A DNA stretch of 64,000 bases, from assembly GCF_003584135.1 (NCBI RefSeq), contig NZ_QXFI01000024.1, positions 24,365 through 88,364 of the forward strand. Direction: 5' to 3'. Shown one piece after another: positions 7,978-17,749 of this stretch (the stretch's first letter is position 1; every line of letters begins with the position of its first letter). The DNA comes from Flagellimonas pelagia. Its GTDB lineage: Bacteria; Bacteroidota; Bacteroidia; Flavobacteriales; Flavobacteriaceae. The notes beneath the pieces were generated by a model. The model did not search any database. It saw nothing but the letters and a program-made list of their open reading frames with translations, and was not told the DNA's origin. Position numbers and translations under genes: made by a program.

Positions 7978-9255
7978 TCAGGGAATGTCCTTGATACGCT
8001 CCAACATGATCTCCATAAGTGCTTCGGCGCCCTTCTCCGCCTTTTCCTTTAAAAAATCCCTTGGGGTATTGTCCCCGACCTCAAAGACCAAGGCCTCGGC
8101 ACCATGTTTTACGAAGAAATAGTTCCTTGATACCGTGGTAGGGACCAAATCCCCATTAGGCTTGATATTGGGATCATATCCCTCGATGCGCTTCTTTAGG
8201 CCATCCAGCCAGGTGGAGACCAAATTGGGCATGTTTCCATGGAGTTCCGGATCCACGGTATAGTAAATATCATCCCAAGTGGAATGGAAATCTATGCCGA
8301 AATAGAACTTCCCTTGGGTCTTCTCGACCATCCCTTCCATGAAATCCTTGACCGCAGAGGTTTCCGGTTGGTTAAAATTGGCCCAATCCCGGTTGAGGTC
8401 TATTCCACCGGTATTATGTCTCCAAAACCCATTGTCGACCCCGTCAGGGTTCATCAAGGGGACCACATAGATGGTAAATTCCTTTCGGAACTTTTTGGCC
8501 AATTTGGTATTCGAGGAAAGGGTCTCCACAAAGGATTTCATAGTCAGGTACCCTGTTACCTCAGGGGGATGCTGTCTGGAAATGATCATAATCATATTTT
8601 TGGAGTCCGTATCGCCAATGCTGAGCAAATTGAGGTTCCGGCCCTCACGGCTCTTTCCAATGGTGTTCTTGGTCACGAACTTTTTCTGGGAAATACTGTC
8701 CATCCAGGCATTTACCCGGGCCGAATTTTCCAATTCTTGTCCAGCGACCCAGAGTGTATCCGGGCCCACTTCCAATCGCATTTTGACCTTTTCAGGCAAG
8801 GAGCCGGGGCCAAAGGCCTTTTCTCCCTTACCAATCTCAACATAACGAAGGGAATCCAATGCGGTCCAGTGCACTCCGTCATGGCTGAGCTTTGGATAGT
8901 ACCTGTGTTTGTTGTCCGCTTGATAGGTCAGCCATACATCAATGGTCATAGGACGCTTTCCCCAAACCTTGAACGCATACCACGGACTGGTATTGATCGG
9001 AGTGTTCTCCGAAGTGATCAATAGGGTATAGGTACTGTCATTGTTCTGGACCAAGCCGTTCAACCGGGCACCGTCGAACTCATTGGAGAAGGTTATACCT
9101 TGATCCGGAAAGGCAAACTGTCCCTTCCATTGCTTTTGGACCGGTTTGGAATCCGTTGGTACGGCATTCACAGGGGGTTGGCCCTGGAACCGTTGTTCTT
9201 GGCCAAATAGGTTCGCTATGGCCAACAGGCTTAGGAGTACAAAGATTTTTTTCAT
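7978..9255 (-). CDS. M14 family zinc carboxypeptidase, secreted
   Basis: Metallopeptidase of 425 residues with a Sec signal peptide (MKKIFVLLSLLAIANLFG) and an N-terminal beta-rich domain of about 190 residues before the catalytic domain. Zinc ligands are visible as H229 and E232 in RQHPPEVTG and H324 in IDFHSTWDD; the substrate-binding NPDGV...GIDLNRDW segment lies between them, and a C-terminal Glu in LVFEVGDNTPRDF is the probable catalytic base. It should remove C-terminal residues from peptides in the periplasm. Ten bases separate it from the symporter gene upstream. Confidence 0.92.
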   Translation of the reverse strand: MKKIFVLLSLLAIANLFGQEQRFQGQPPVNAVPTDSKPVQKQWKGQFAFPDQGITFSNEFDGARLNGLVQNNDSTYTLLITSENTPINTSPWYAFKVWGKRPMTIDVWLTYQADNKHRYYPKLSHDGVHWTALDSLRYVEIGKGEKAFGPGSLPEKVKMRLEVGPDTLWVAGQELENSARVNAWMDSISQKKFVTKNTIGKSREGRNLNLLSIGDTDSKNMIMIISRQHPPEVTGYLTMKSFVETLSSNTKLAKKFRKEFTIYVVPLMNPDGVDNGFWRHNTGGIDLNRDWANFNQPETSAVKDFMEGMVEKTQGKFYFGIDFHSTWDDIYYTVDPELHGNMPNLVSTWLDGLKKRIEGYDPNIKPNGDLVPTTVSRNYFFVKHGAEALVFEVGDNTPRDFLKEKAEKGAEALMEIMLERIKDIP

Positions 9256-9265
9256 AATAGGATTT

Positions 9266-10636
9266 TTAAGCTAGTTGTTTTTGCAGTTCAATTTTCTTGA
9301 AATAGGATGCGTTGGCCGCATTGATGCGCGGTGCCAATAAAATCGCCGAAACCATGGTGGGGATGGACATTAGGGCAAAGCTGATATCGATGATGCCCAC
9401 GACACCGGCCAAGGAGGAAACCGAGCCAAGGAATATGCCCGCGATATACAGGTAGTTATAGATGTTCCGATATTTGGCTCCAAACAGGAATACCACACAT
9501 TTCGATCCATAATAGGAATAGGTGAACAAAGAGGTCAATGCGAATATGGCCACGATAAAGATCAACAACGGGGCACCTATTACAGGCATGGCAGAAACGA
9601 AAGCTTCCAAAGTAATGGACACACCACTGAGGTCCGAACGCTGCCAACTTCCCGTGACCAAGATGGCAATGGCGGTCAAGGTACATACCACTATGGTGTC
9701 GATAAAGGGCCCCAACATCGCTACCAGTCCTTCCTTGATCGGTTCGGTGTTCTTTGAGGCACCATGTGCCAAGGGAGCGGTGCCGATACCTGCCTCATTC
9801 GAAAAGGCGGCCCTTCGTACCCCCATAATGATGATGGCACCCAGACTTCCCCCCAACACCGCATCGCCGGTCATGGCATCCCTAAATACGTCCATTAGGA
9901 CCGGAATGATCCTACCATGGTTGACCACCAAAATATAGCTAACAGATAAAAAATACAAAGTGACCATAAAAGGGACCAGTCGACTGGCCAGGTTTGCTAT
10001 GCGCCTGATTCCCCCAAATATGACCAGACCCACCAAAAAGCAGATTACGATCGCCACCATTGAAAGGGTCAGGTCCTTGGATGGTCCCATAAACGAGAGG
10101 GGCATCACTTCCACGACGACCTGGGTCAACTGGTTTGCCGTAAAAATGGGAAGTGAGCCAAAGATCCCTGCCATTGAAAAGAAAATGGCCAGGGGTTTCC
10201 ATGGTTTGCCTAGACCATTGACGATGACATACATGGGCCCCCCTTGAGATTCCCCCGAATCATCGGTACCCCTGTACATGACGGAAAGGGAACAGGTATA
10301 ATATTTGGTCGCCATCCCGATCAAGGCACTGATCCACATCCAGAAAAGGGCACCAGGCCCACCCATCGTAATGGCAAGGGCCACCCCTGAAATATTGCCC
10401 ATGCCCAAGGTGGAGGACAAGGCTGTGGTCAATGCCTTGAAAGCACTGATCTGTCCAACATTCGAGGCCGTCTCGTACTTTCCCCTGATGACCTGAAGGG
10501 CATGCCAGAAATGCTTGAACGGCAATAACCTGGAATACACCAAAAGATATATTCCGCCACCCACCAACAGCAATAATAGGGGAAATCCCCAAATCCAGTC
10601 ACTGATTCCGGTTATCGTTGCTTCAATTTTTCCCAT
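9266..10636 (-). CDS. AGCS family sodium/alanine (amino acid) symporter
   Basis: Inner-membrane symporter of 456 residues with about 10-11 membrane helices. The segment LSSTLGMGNISGVALAI near residue 75 is the AGCS signature (usual form GTGNIAGVATAI), and the NEAGIGTAPLAH motif near residue 277 is also typical. Members import alanine, glycine or similar small amino acids with sodium. It sits between peptidase and amidohydrolase genes with gaps of 10 and 4 bases, so it is probably the uptake step for products of the neighbouring exported hydrolases. Confidence 0.94.
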   Translation of the reverse strand: MGKIEATITGISDWIWGFPLLLLLVGGGIYLLVYSRLLPFKHFWHALQVIRGKYETASNVGQISAFKALTTALSSTLGMGNISGVALAITMGGPGALFWMWISALIGMATKYYTCSLSVMYRGTDDSGESQGGPMYVIVNGLGKPWKPLAIFFSMAGIFGSLPIFTANQLTQVVVEVMPLSFMGPSKDLTLSMVAIVICFLVGLVIFGGIRRIANLASRLVPFMVTLYFLSVSYILVVNHGRIIPVLMDVFRDAMTGDAVLGGSLGAIIIMGVRRAAFSNEAGIGTAPLAHGASKNTEPIKEGLVAMLGPFIDTIVVCTLTAIAILVTGSWQRSDLSGVSITLEAFVSAMPVIGAPLLIFIVAIFALTSLFTYSYYGSKCVVFLFGAKYRNIYNYLYIAGIFLGSVSSLAGVVGIIDISFALMSIPTMVSAILLAPRINAANASYFKKIELQKQLA

Positions 10637-10640
10637 CTAT

Positions 10641-11963
10641 CTATTCGTTCTGGCCTAATTTGGAGGAATAGCGTTTGTAGTCCAATTGTTGTGGTCCTTC
10701 CAAATCGATCTGCTTGCCGCCAATAAATGCCAAGGTCAACGCATTGGTCTGTATATCGAGTGCATCCCCCTTGGACACAAATAGACTGGCTGTCTTGCCC
10801 ATGGCAATGGACCCCAGCTTATCGTCAATTCCCAGAATTTTTGCGGGATGCAAAGTAATGGTTTTCAGGGCTTCCTCCTTTTTCATCCCAAATGCCACCG
10901 ATGTTCCCGCATAAAAGGGCAGATTGATGGAGTTGGACAACGATCCCACATGGTACATGGATACCTCGATGCCCATCCGTTGCAATTTTGTTGGCAAACC
11001 ATAAAAGGCATCATAGTCCATATCATCGTTTCTGGGGAGGTTGTAGGTAGGCGGTACAATCACCGGAACTTGGTTTTCCTTGAGAAAATCGACAACTTCC
11101 AGGGAACCCTCAGAGGCCACCAAGGAGATTTGGTCAATGCCAAAGGACTTGGCAAAGGTGATGCTCTGTATGATTTCCTTGGGTTCATTCGCATGGATGA
11201 CAAGTACCCTTTCTTTTTGGAACAGATTCGTTAAGGCCTCCAACTTCAAATTGGTTTGGGCAGTGGGCATTTGTTCGTATTGCTTGGCATCGGAGAACAA
11301 TTTTTCCAGTTCACCGGTAATCTTTTCGTAAGAAGTATTGGGGCGGAGCATCCTGCTGTTCGTCTCGGCATCATAATAACTCGATAGGGCAGAGGGCCAA
11401 TCGAGGTGTATGGCCGCAGCCCTTTTGAATACGGCTTCCTCCCAGTTCCAGCCATCCAAGGACATTACCGATGAGGTGCCTGGAATGACACCTCTTGATC
11501 GAATCGATTCAATGTAAAGAACCCCATTGAACCGCAAAGGTGGAAGAAAAGTTGATGTCATATCAAAGGCGTAGACTGTTTGTAGGTTGGGAAGATAATC
11601 CCCTTCCTCCAAGGTATCATTGGTATGCGGAACGCCACTGATTTCGTTGATACCGATAATGGAATTCAAAAGGATAAAACCCGGATATACCTGTTGTCCG
11701 GTTATGTCTATGATCTTATAATCGATCCCATTGGCGTCCAGATCAGAGGCTTTGCCCAAGAAGGTAATGGTCCCCTTGTCAAATCCGACCGCGGTGTCCT
11801 CCAGTACCCGGCCATCTCCGGTATGGACGGTCCCCCCAACCAAAAGGATGGGAGTTTCCTGCTCCTTGGCAACCATCGGAAGAATCTGGGCATCCAATCC
11901 TTCCAAAAGGCTCGAAAGGATCAGTATCATGGTCAATATCGTATACAATGTCTTGTTTTTCAT
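10641..11963 (-). CDS. exported amidohydrolase-family protein lacking the HxH metal motif
   Basis: Protein of 440 residues with a signal peptide and the composite amidohydrolase outline: an N-terminal beta segment (ILLVGGTVHTGDG), a TIM-barrel region, and the C-terminal return TLHPAKILGIDDKLGSI. The usual PGxIDxHxH metal-binding motif is replaced by PGFILLNSIIGINEI, and the later His ligands are not obvious, so metal-dependent hydrolysis is doubtful. It is half the length of the next gene and resembles its first half, so it may be a partner subunit. Spacing is 12 bases to the upstream and 4 to the downstream gene. Confidence 0.82.
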   Translation of the reverse strand: MKNKTLYTILTMILILSSLLEGLDAQILPMVAKEQETPILLVGGTVHTGDGRVLEDTAVGFDKGTITFLGKASDLDANGIDYKIIDITGQQVYPGFILLNSIIGINEISGVPHTNDTLEEGDYLPNLQTVYAFDMTSTFLPPLRFNGVLYIESIRSRGVIPGTSSVMSLDGWNWEEAVFKRAAAIHLDWPSALSSYYDAETNSRMLRPNTSYEKITGELEKLFSDAKQYEQMPTAQTNLKLEALTNLFQKERVLVIHANEPKEIIQSITFAKSFGIDQISLVASEGSLEVVDFLKENQVPVIVPPTYNLPRNDDMDYDAFYGLPTKLQRMGIEVSMYHVGSLSNSINLPFYAGTSVAFGMKKEEALKTITLHPAKILGIDDKLGSIAMGKTASLFVSKGDALDIQTNALTLAFIGGKQIDLEGPQQLDYKRYSSKLGQNE

Positions 11964-11975
11964 GTTCTTGATTAT

Positions 11976-14900
11976 TTAGTACTGCATCTCCAAGGACTCA
12001 CAATGGAATTCCAACCGTTCCAAGGATATTCTGGTTGATACGTTCTCGGTGCCTTCCAACCCTTCCATTTTTTTGAGGAGTCTGGCACGCTCTTTTGAAT
12101 TCTCCCTGCGCAACTGCGCATCCTTGGCCAGATCAAAATAAATGGCCCCTTCAATGATGGTCTTTTCAGGTTTGGAATAAAGCGACAGTGGATCTCCTGT
12201 CCAAAGGACAACATCCGCGGATTTACCGACTTTGATACTTCCCATGGTATCGTCCAGGTGCAAGAGCCTTGCCGGGTTCAAGGTGACCATTTTAAGGGCT
12301 TCCTCTGGTGTGAGCCCCCCATATCTGACCATCTTTGCTGCCTCATGGTTCAAGTGTCGCATTGTTTCACCGCTATCGGAGTTCAATGCAGTGACCACAC
12401 CTTCACGGTCCATGATGGGGGCATTGTACGGGGTCCCGTTCCTAGCCTCCCATTTATAGTTCCAACGATCGGAAAATGTGCTGCCCCCGACCCCGTGTTC
12501 CTTCATTCGGTCCGCGATCCGATAGCCCTCCAATGCATGGGTGAACGTGTTCAGGGCAAAACCAAACCGCTCCGCGACCTCCATCAACATCAACATTTCC
12601 TTATCCTGGTAGGAGTGGGCCGTAATGAACCGTTTTTTCTCCAAGATTTCCAACATGGTCTCATGAAGAATGTTTTTACGGGGTTCCACTGCGGTCCTTT
12701 TTTCCTTTGTGCCCAAGCTTCTATAGGCATCCCATTCCTTTTTGTAATCCAAGGCCTCAGTGAAGGCATTGGTATAAAATTGTTCCACGCCCATCAAGGA
12801 CCTTGGAAATCGTATGGATACGTTGTTTTTTGAACGTTTCACGTTCTCTCCAAGGGCAAATTTTATGAAGGGGTCAGCGCCCTGGATCAACAATCCCTTG
12901 GCATCCTCCCCCCATTTGAATTTTACTAGGGCGGACTGGCCCCCAATGGGATCCGAAGATCCATGTAGGAGCTGCGCCGCAACGACGCCCCCGGCCAAAG
13001 CCCTATAAATGCCCGGGTCATCGGGGTCGATCACGTCCTGCATCCGGACCATTCCCGAATTTGGTGCCATTTCATTGATACCGCCCAAGGCAATATGGGA
13101 ATGCTCATCAATGATTCCAGGGGTCAGGTGCTTGCCCGTACCGTCCAATACCAAGGCATCCTTGGCACTGAGATCGGTCCCGATCTTGGCAATCTTGCCA
13201 TTTTCAAGAAGCACGTCCGTGTCCATGAGGATTCCTTCATCTTCGTTCGTCCAAACGGTGACATCGGTGATTAAAATGGATCGGGATGCAATCTTTTCCG
13301 GACTGCCAAAGGCCAAGAATGGATAGAATACCTCACCCAAGTCGACAGGACCCTTATCCTGTATCTTTTGAGCTCCCAAGGTGCCCCTTCCTTTTTCTTT
13401 CATCCGGGCGGTCCAAGGTTGGTCCTCCCCAAAGTTCAGGGTGCCAGTACCGTTAAGCACGGTCATTCCCTTTTCTTGTTTGGTCCAACCTTTCAGATTG
13501 TATTGGCTTCCCTTGACCGTGAATTTAAGGACAGGAAGATCCCCGTCCATTTTAAATTCCACCTTTTCCTTTGATCCATCGGTCAATGTCAATTCGGCTT
13601 GGTACTTAGGGCCTTTTCCGATAATGGACAATACGGCCTTTAAGCCACCTACGGATAAATCGTATTCCCCAAGGATGGATTCGGAAATGGGTTCGTTTAC
13701 CACATAGGGTTTCCCTTCGATCCAGTTGTCCATAATTTGAGTGCCCGGTTCAAAAAGATCACCGTCCGTAACGATGAAGTTGGCCATTTTACCGGCTTCC
13801 AAAGTGCCCATATCCTGGTCAACGCCCAACCATTTGGCCGGAACGGTGGTCAAAGAGGAGAGTGCAGCCGTTTTGCTCAGGCCATACGCCACTGATTTTC
13901 TCAGATTTTTCAAGAAGTCAGGAAGATTTTCAGGTGGAAAGGAGGTGATGGCAAAGGGTATGCTGTTCTTTTCCAAAGATGCCGGGTTTGTAGGGGCCAG
14001 TTCCCAATGCTTAAGATCGGCCAAGGTGATTTTCTTGGTGATGTAGGGGTCACTCACATCATAGGCCTTGGGAAAGTCGATCGGAATGATCATCGGAGCT
14101 TTCATGTCCTTCACTTCCATAATCCGTTGATATTCGTCTCCGCCTCCCTTTATAATGAACTCGAACCCGAATTCATCCGCTATTTTATCGGCTCTTAAGG
14201 CGGTCAACCAACCATCGGCCTCCATGATTTTGGGCAGGTTCCCATTGACCAGCATGGCATCCAACGACAGGTCCGAAAAAGGGCTGTCGGTTTGTGCCCC
14301 ATACCACTTGGCATCGTAAAAGGTCTGACGCAAAAGGGCAATGGTCCCCATAGCGGAAATGGGATAGTCCTGGGTCGAGGTGCCCTTGTCAAAAGAGTAA
14401 TGGTCGGCCACCTTGGAATTGATGACCAAATTGTTTTCCGTATCCTCGCCTAGGGCTACTAGGGCAGCGGTTCCCCGTGCAATTCCATCCCTTCTGATGG
14501 ACGCTACGGCACCAAATCCTTGGGCCCTCCATTTGGAGGCAAGCTTTTTGTCCACGGTAAAGTTTTCGGAACTGTTGTATTGCGATTTTATGGCCTCGTT
14601 GGCATTGTAGGGTCCCTTGGTATTGGACTGTATCTGTTCCCTACTGAGAACAGGGTTCCTGAATGGGGGACGTTTTACCTCGGGTTGCCCATATTCCCCA
14701 AACATGTCTATAAAAGAGGGATAGATATAACGTCCGCTGAGATCGATTTCCAGATAGCCGTTGGGTACCTGGTTCCCCGCTTGTACCGAAACGACCTTAC
14801 CGTCTTGGATGACCAACATCGCATTCTCCAAAACTTGCGTTGGGGCTGTGACGATGGTCGCATGGGTGAGGGCCACCCTGTCCGGGCGCGCATCGAGGAC

Positions 14901-14996
14901 ATCGTTTTTGGGAAAGGTCTCCTGTGCGAAGGAACTCCCCATGGATAGCATGATACCTAACAAAAAGAGGTATCCAAAGGTTTTTTTTATCTTCAT
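11976..14996 (-). CDS. exported two-domain amidohydrolase
   Basis: Protein of 1006 residues with a signal peptide and two consecutive amidohydrolase-like halves. The first half has lost the metal motif (SFIDMFGEYG replaces IDxHxH) but keeps the tail TVPAKWLGVDQDMGTL. The second half keeps the active site: PGIIDEHSHIALGGINE carries HxH, ITAHSYQDKEM and FTHALEGY supply further histidines, LNSDSGE the aspartate, and TLNPARLLHLDDTMG closes the fold. Relatives hydrolyse amide or cyclic amide bonds and some are dipeptidases. It belongs to the peptide-utilisation gene string; substrate unknown. Confidence 0.88.
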   Translation of the reverse strand: MKIKKTFGYLFLLGIMLSMGSSFAQETFPKNDVLDARPDRVALTHATIVTAPTQVLENAMLVIQDGKVVSVQAGNQVPNGYLEIDLSGRYIYPSFIDMFGEYGQPEVKRPPFRNPVLSREQIQSNTKGPYNANEAIKSQYNSSENFTVDKKLASKWRAQGFGAVASIRRDGIARGTAALVALGEDTENNLVINSKVADHYSFDKGTSTQDYPISAMGTIALLRQTFYDAKWYGAQTDSPFSDLSLDAMLVNGNLPKIMEADGWLTALRADKIADEFGFEFIIKGGGDEYQRIMEVKDMKAPMIIPIDFPKAYDVSDPYITKKITLADLKHWELAPTNPASLEKNSIPFAITSFPPENLPDFLKNLRKSVAYGLSKTAALSSLTTVPAKWLGVDQDMGTLEAGKMANFIVTDGDLFEPGTQIMDNWIEGKPYVVNEPISESILGEYDLSVGGLKAVLSIIGKGPKYQAELTLTDGSKEKVEFKMDGDLPVLKFTVKGSQYNLKGWTKQEKGMTVLNGTGTLNFGEDQPWTARMKEKGRGTLGAQKIQDKGPVDLGEVFYPFLAFGSPEKIASRSILITDVTVWTNEDEGILMDTDVLLENGKIAKIGTDLSAKDALVLDGTGKHLTPGIIDEHSHIALGGINEMAPNSGMVRMQDVIDPDDPGIYRALAGGVVAAQLLHGSSDPIGGQSALVKFKWGEDAKGLLIQGADPFIKFALGENVKRSKNNVSIRFPRSLMGVEQFYTNAFTEALDYKKEWDAYRSLGTKEKRTAVEPRKNILHETMLEILEKKRFITAHSYQDKEMLMLMEVAERFGFALNTFTHALEGYRIADRMKEHGVGGSTFSDRWNYKWEARNGTPYNAPIMDREGVVTALNSDSGETMRHLNHEAAKMVRYGGLTPEEALKMVTLNPARLLHLDDTMGSIKVGKSADVVLWTGDPLSLYSKPEKTIIEGAIYFDLAKDAQLRRENSKERARLLKKMEGLEGTENVSTRISLERLEFHCESLEMQY

Positions 14997-15024
14997 TGTT
15001 GGTGATTTTATGATTTATTTGGTT

Positions 15025-16500
15025 TTAGATTTCAAACCATTGGTCTAGGTCCAGTCTTTGGTTGGATTCGGACTTGTGGTAAAAGGTATTGCTCATTGGA
15101 TCGTAATCATATGCTTTGGCCATTTCAGCACCATGCTCCGCTATTTCGCGAAGTGCATCCAGTATAAGGTCCAGTTCCCCATCCGTCATAGTGGGATGGA
15201 GTGAGAGACGGACCCACCCAGGTTTGTCCTTAAGGTTCCCGTGCTCGATCTGGTCGGTAATGTGCCGTGATCGTTCTTGGGTGACCTCCAATAGTATGTG
15301 TCCATAGGTGCCGGCACAGGAACAGCCGCCCCGGACCTGGATTCCATAGTGGTCGTTCAATAATCGGACCACCAGATTGTAATGGAGATGTTCCACATAA
15401 AAGGAAAAGACTCCTAAGCGGTACCTGACTTCCGGTGCGAATACATGCAAGCCCTTGATCTTGGGCAACTCCTCGAAACATTTTCTGGTAAGTTCATTTT
15501 CCCGTTGCCGGATCTGCTCTATGCCCATTTTTTCCTTCAGAGCGATCGATAGGGCTGTCCTTATGGTCTGTAGGAATCCAGGCGTTCCACCATCTTCCCG
15601 GGCCTCAATACTTTCAAAAAAACTGTGCCCCCCCCAAGGATTCGTCCATTTTACCGTTCCACCACCTGGATTGTCCGGAATCCGGTTCTTGTAAAGCGCC
15701 TTGTCGAAAACCAAAACGCCTGAACTGCCAGGCCCCCCTAAAAACTTATGTGGGGAGAAAAAAATGGCATCCAATTTCCTTGCCTTGTTCTCCGGGTGCA
15801 TATCAATCTGGACGTAGGGTGCTGATGCGGCAAAATCCACAAAACAGTACCCGTCGTGTTCATGCATGATTTCAGCCAACTCATAATAGGGGGTTCCCAC
15901 CCCCGTGACATTGGAACAGGCCGTAAAGGAACCGATCTTGAGTTTTCGGTCCCCATATTTACGAAGTTCCCTGCGCAATTGGCGTGTATCGACGAACAGG
16001 TCTTCTGTAGGCTGTAACAATACGACATCGGCCATGGTCTCCAACCAGGTCGTCTGATTGGAATGGTGTTCCATATGGGTCAAAAAAACGACAGGTCTTT
16101 CGGTCTCTGGAATCGAGAGGGAATTCTTGAACTTTTCTGGGAGCTTTAGCCCCAAAATACGCTGAAACTTGCAGAGCACCCCGGTCATACCGGTGTCAGT
16201 GGTAATAATGACATCTTCCTCGGAGGCATTGACATGTTCCTTGATCCGGTGTTTAGCCTCCTCGTAAAGATTGGTCATCAATTTCCCGGTAAAAGTGGTC
16301 TCGGAATGGGTGTTCCCGACAAAGGGACCGATTTTTTTTTTCATGATATCCTCTATGGGGCCATATAACCTACCGCTCGCGATCCAATCCGCATAGACGA
16401 TCTTTTTGGTCCCAAAAGGGGTTTCGATATTTTCGTCGATACCGATAATATTTCTTCGAAAGGAATTGAAGTACGATTCCAATGATGTTTCTTTTTTCAA
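15025..16500 (-). CDS. class V aminotransferase-fold PLP enzyme
   Basis: Cytoplasmic PLP-dependent protein of 491 residues (no signal peptide). The Schiff-base lysine is in FFSPHKFLGGPGSSG around residue 250, preceded by the cofactor-binding CFVDFAASAP with its Asp. A Cys-rich GGCSCAG motif near residue 400 resembles the catalytic cysteine region of cysteine desulfurases and selenocysteine lyases, but many uncharacterised relatives share it. It lies 28 bases upstream of the large amidohydrolase gene. The reaction (desulfurase, lyase or aminotransferase) cannot be decided from sequence. Confidence 0.85.
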   Translation of the reverse strand: MKKETSLESYFNSFRRNIIGIDENIETPFGTKKIVYADWIASGRLYGPIEDIMKKKIGPFVGNTHSETTFTGKLMTNLYEEAKHRIKEHVNASEEDVIITTDTGMTGVLCKFQRILGLKLPEKFKNSLSIPETERPVVFLTHMEHHSNQTTWLETMADVVLLQPTEDLFVDTRQLRRELRKYGDRKLKIGSFTACSNVTGVGTPYYELAEIMHEHDGYCFVDFAASAPYVQIDMHPENKARKLDAIFFSPHKFLGGPGSSGVLVFDKALYKNRIPDNPGGGTVKWTNPWGGHSFFESIEAREDGGTPGFLQTIRTALSIALKEKMGIEQIRQRENELTRKCFEELPKIKGLHVFAPEVRYRLGVFSFYVEHLHYNLVVRLLNDHYGIQVRGGCSCAGTYGHILLEVTQERSRHITDQIEHGNLKDKPGWVRLSLHPTMTDGELDLILDALREIAEHGAEMAKAYDYDPMSNTFYHKSESNQRLDLDQWFEI

Positions 16501-16766
16501 GATTATTATTATGAAAAGCTACCCTTTATCCAATCCAACTCAACAAACTACTAATTCAAATATTTATGGCAATGTGTTGAAGACCCCATACGATAAGGCC
16601 TAAGTTTCTATTTTTACTTGTTTTGAATTGATAGATAAGGGCAGCTTTATTGATTAATTAATTTTCACAGAATGCGATATTCTGTAAACCCTATTGTACT
16701 GGATTCTTCCCGGCTTATCGGTCAGTTATTGCCTCTAGGGAAAAATCCCGGGCACTGAATTTTGTT

Positions 16767-17726
16767 TCAGTCCATATAGGATTCCACAAAGTCCAAATAA
16801 GTAGTGATGGATTCCGCAAAGGCTTTGGAAAAGTTTTTCCGGTTCTCCTCACTGTCACGGACCCCTTGGAAATTGGCCTCTATCTGCATCCCGAAAACTT
16901 TGGGGTGGTCGTAAGCGGTATATCTTCTAGTGTTATATCCTCCGTTGAAGTAGGGCTCGCCCTCCTTGGGATAGGGGTCGCCTTGGCTTGGAACCGCAGG
17001 GAAACCGGCTCGTTCCATAAGGGTTCCGAAAGCGTTTTCCCCGGTCAAGAGTTGGTTGAGTCCCAATTGTGGGTTACCCTTTAATAGGTTCCGTACCGAA
17101 GTGTTTCCGCCAATTTCAGACTCGGAACTTTCCCCTTCCCTTAGTTCCTTGAGGGCAGGTGTCCTAAGTAGGTACCCCAACTCCAAACGTTTTACTTTAT
17201 GGCTTTGGCCGTGAAGGTCGATGTACATCGCATATCCGTATTTTTTGATGGCCGCATCCAAGGCCTCCTCGATATGCTTGTGATATTGTCTCCAGGTATA
17301 CTCCATTTGTGGGTTTCCACAGGTGGCCTCCTCCAGGTCCCGGTTAAAATCGATCTTACTCCTTGCCAATCGGGCAATGACCAGGTATGGTTTTTTGCCA
17401 TGGACCTTGAACGCATTCTCTATTTCCAGTGCGAGCTCGACCGTATTGTTGTCCATTACCTTCGCGCCACAATCCCTGTCCTTGATCTCCTCAGGAGATA
17501 TGGTGCCCCCATGTGGGGCACTGATAACCAAAGGGATGTTGCCCTTGACGGTTTCCAGCCAGCTGTCCTCGAATATTTTCCGTCCTTCGGACAAAGCCTT
17601 TTTGTCCGAACCGTCCGATGTGCTTTTGCCACCAGCGCACTGCACTTGAAGAAGTGCAGTGGCAACTAGAAGGCAAATGAGCATGTTTTTCCCAATCTTT
17701 CCTTGAAAAAATAGATCCCTATGCAT
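16767..17726 (-). CDS. N-formylglutamate amidohydrolase-like lipoprotein
   Basis: Protein of 319 residues. A lipoprotein signal is visible (CLLVATALLQVQCAGG); translation could also begin at the internal Met just before it. The motifs VISAPHGG, ARSKIDFNRD and YIDLHGQSH match the zinc-dependent FGase family (PF05013), whose fold is carboxypeptidase-like and which includes enzymes acting on N-formyl-glutamate. Being on the outside of the inner or outer membrane it is unlikely to serve cytosolic histidine breakdown; an N-acyl or gamma-glutamyl peptide substrate is plausible. It starts 23 bases after the SusD stop. Confidence 0.8.
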   Translation of the reverse strand: MHRDLFFQGKIGKNMLICLLVATALLQVQCAGGKSTSDGSDKKALSEGRKIFEDSWLETVKGNIPLVISAPHGGTISPEEIKDRDCGAKVMDNNTVELALEIENAFKVHGKKPYLVIARLARSKIDFNRDLEEATCGNPQMEYTWRQYHKHIEEALDAAIKKYGYAMYIDLHGQSHKVKRLELGYLLRTPALKELREGESSESEIGGNTSVRNLLKGNPQLGLNQLLTGENAFGTLMERAGFPAVPSQGDPYPKEGEPYFNGGYNTRRYTAYDHPKVFGMQIEANFQGVRDSEENRKNFSKAFAESITTYLDFVESYMD

Positions 17727-17749
17727 TTTTCGGTGACTTAATTTTTCAA

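Noticed and set aside
8239..9024. 261-codon open frame on the plus strand across the M14 carboxypeptidase gene
   Set aside because: It is antisense to a clear peptidase with zinc ligands, and its translation has no recognisable domain.
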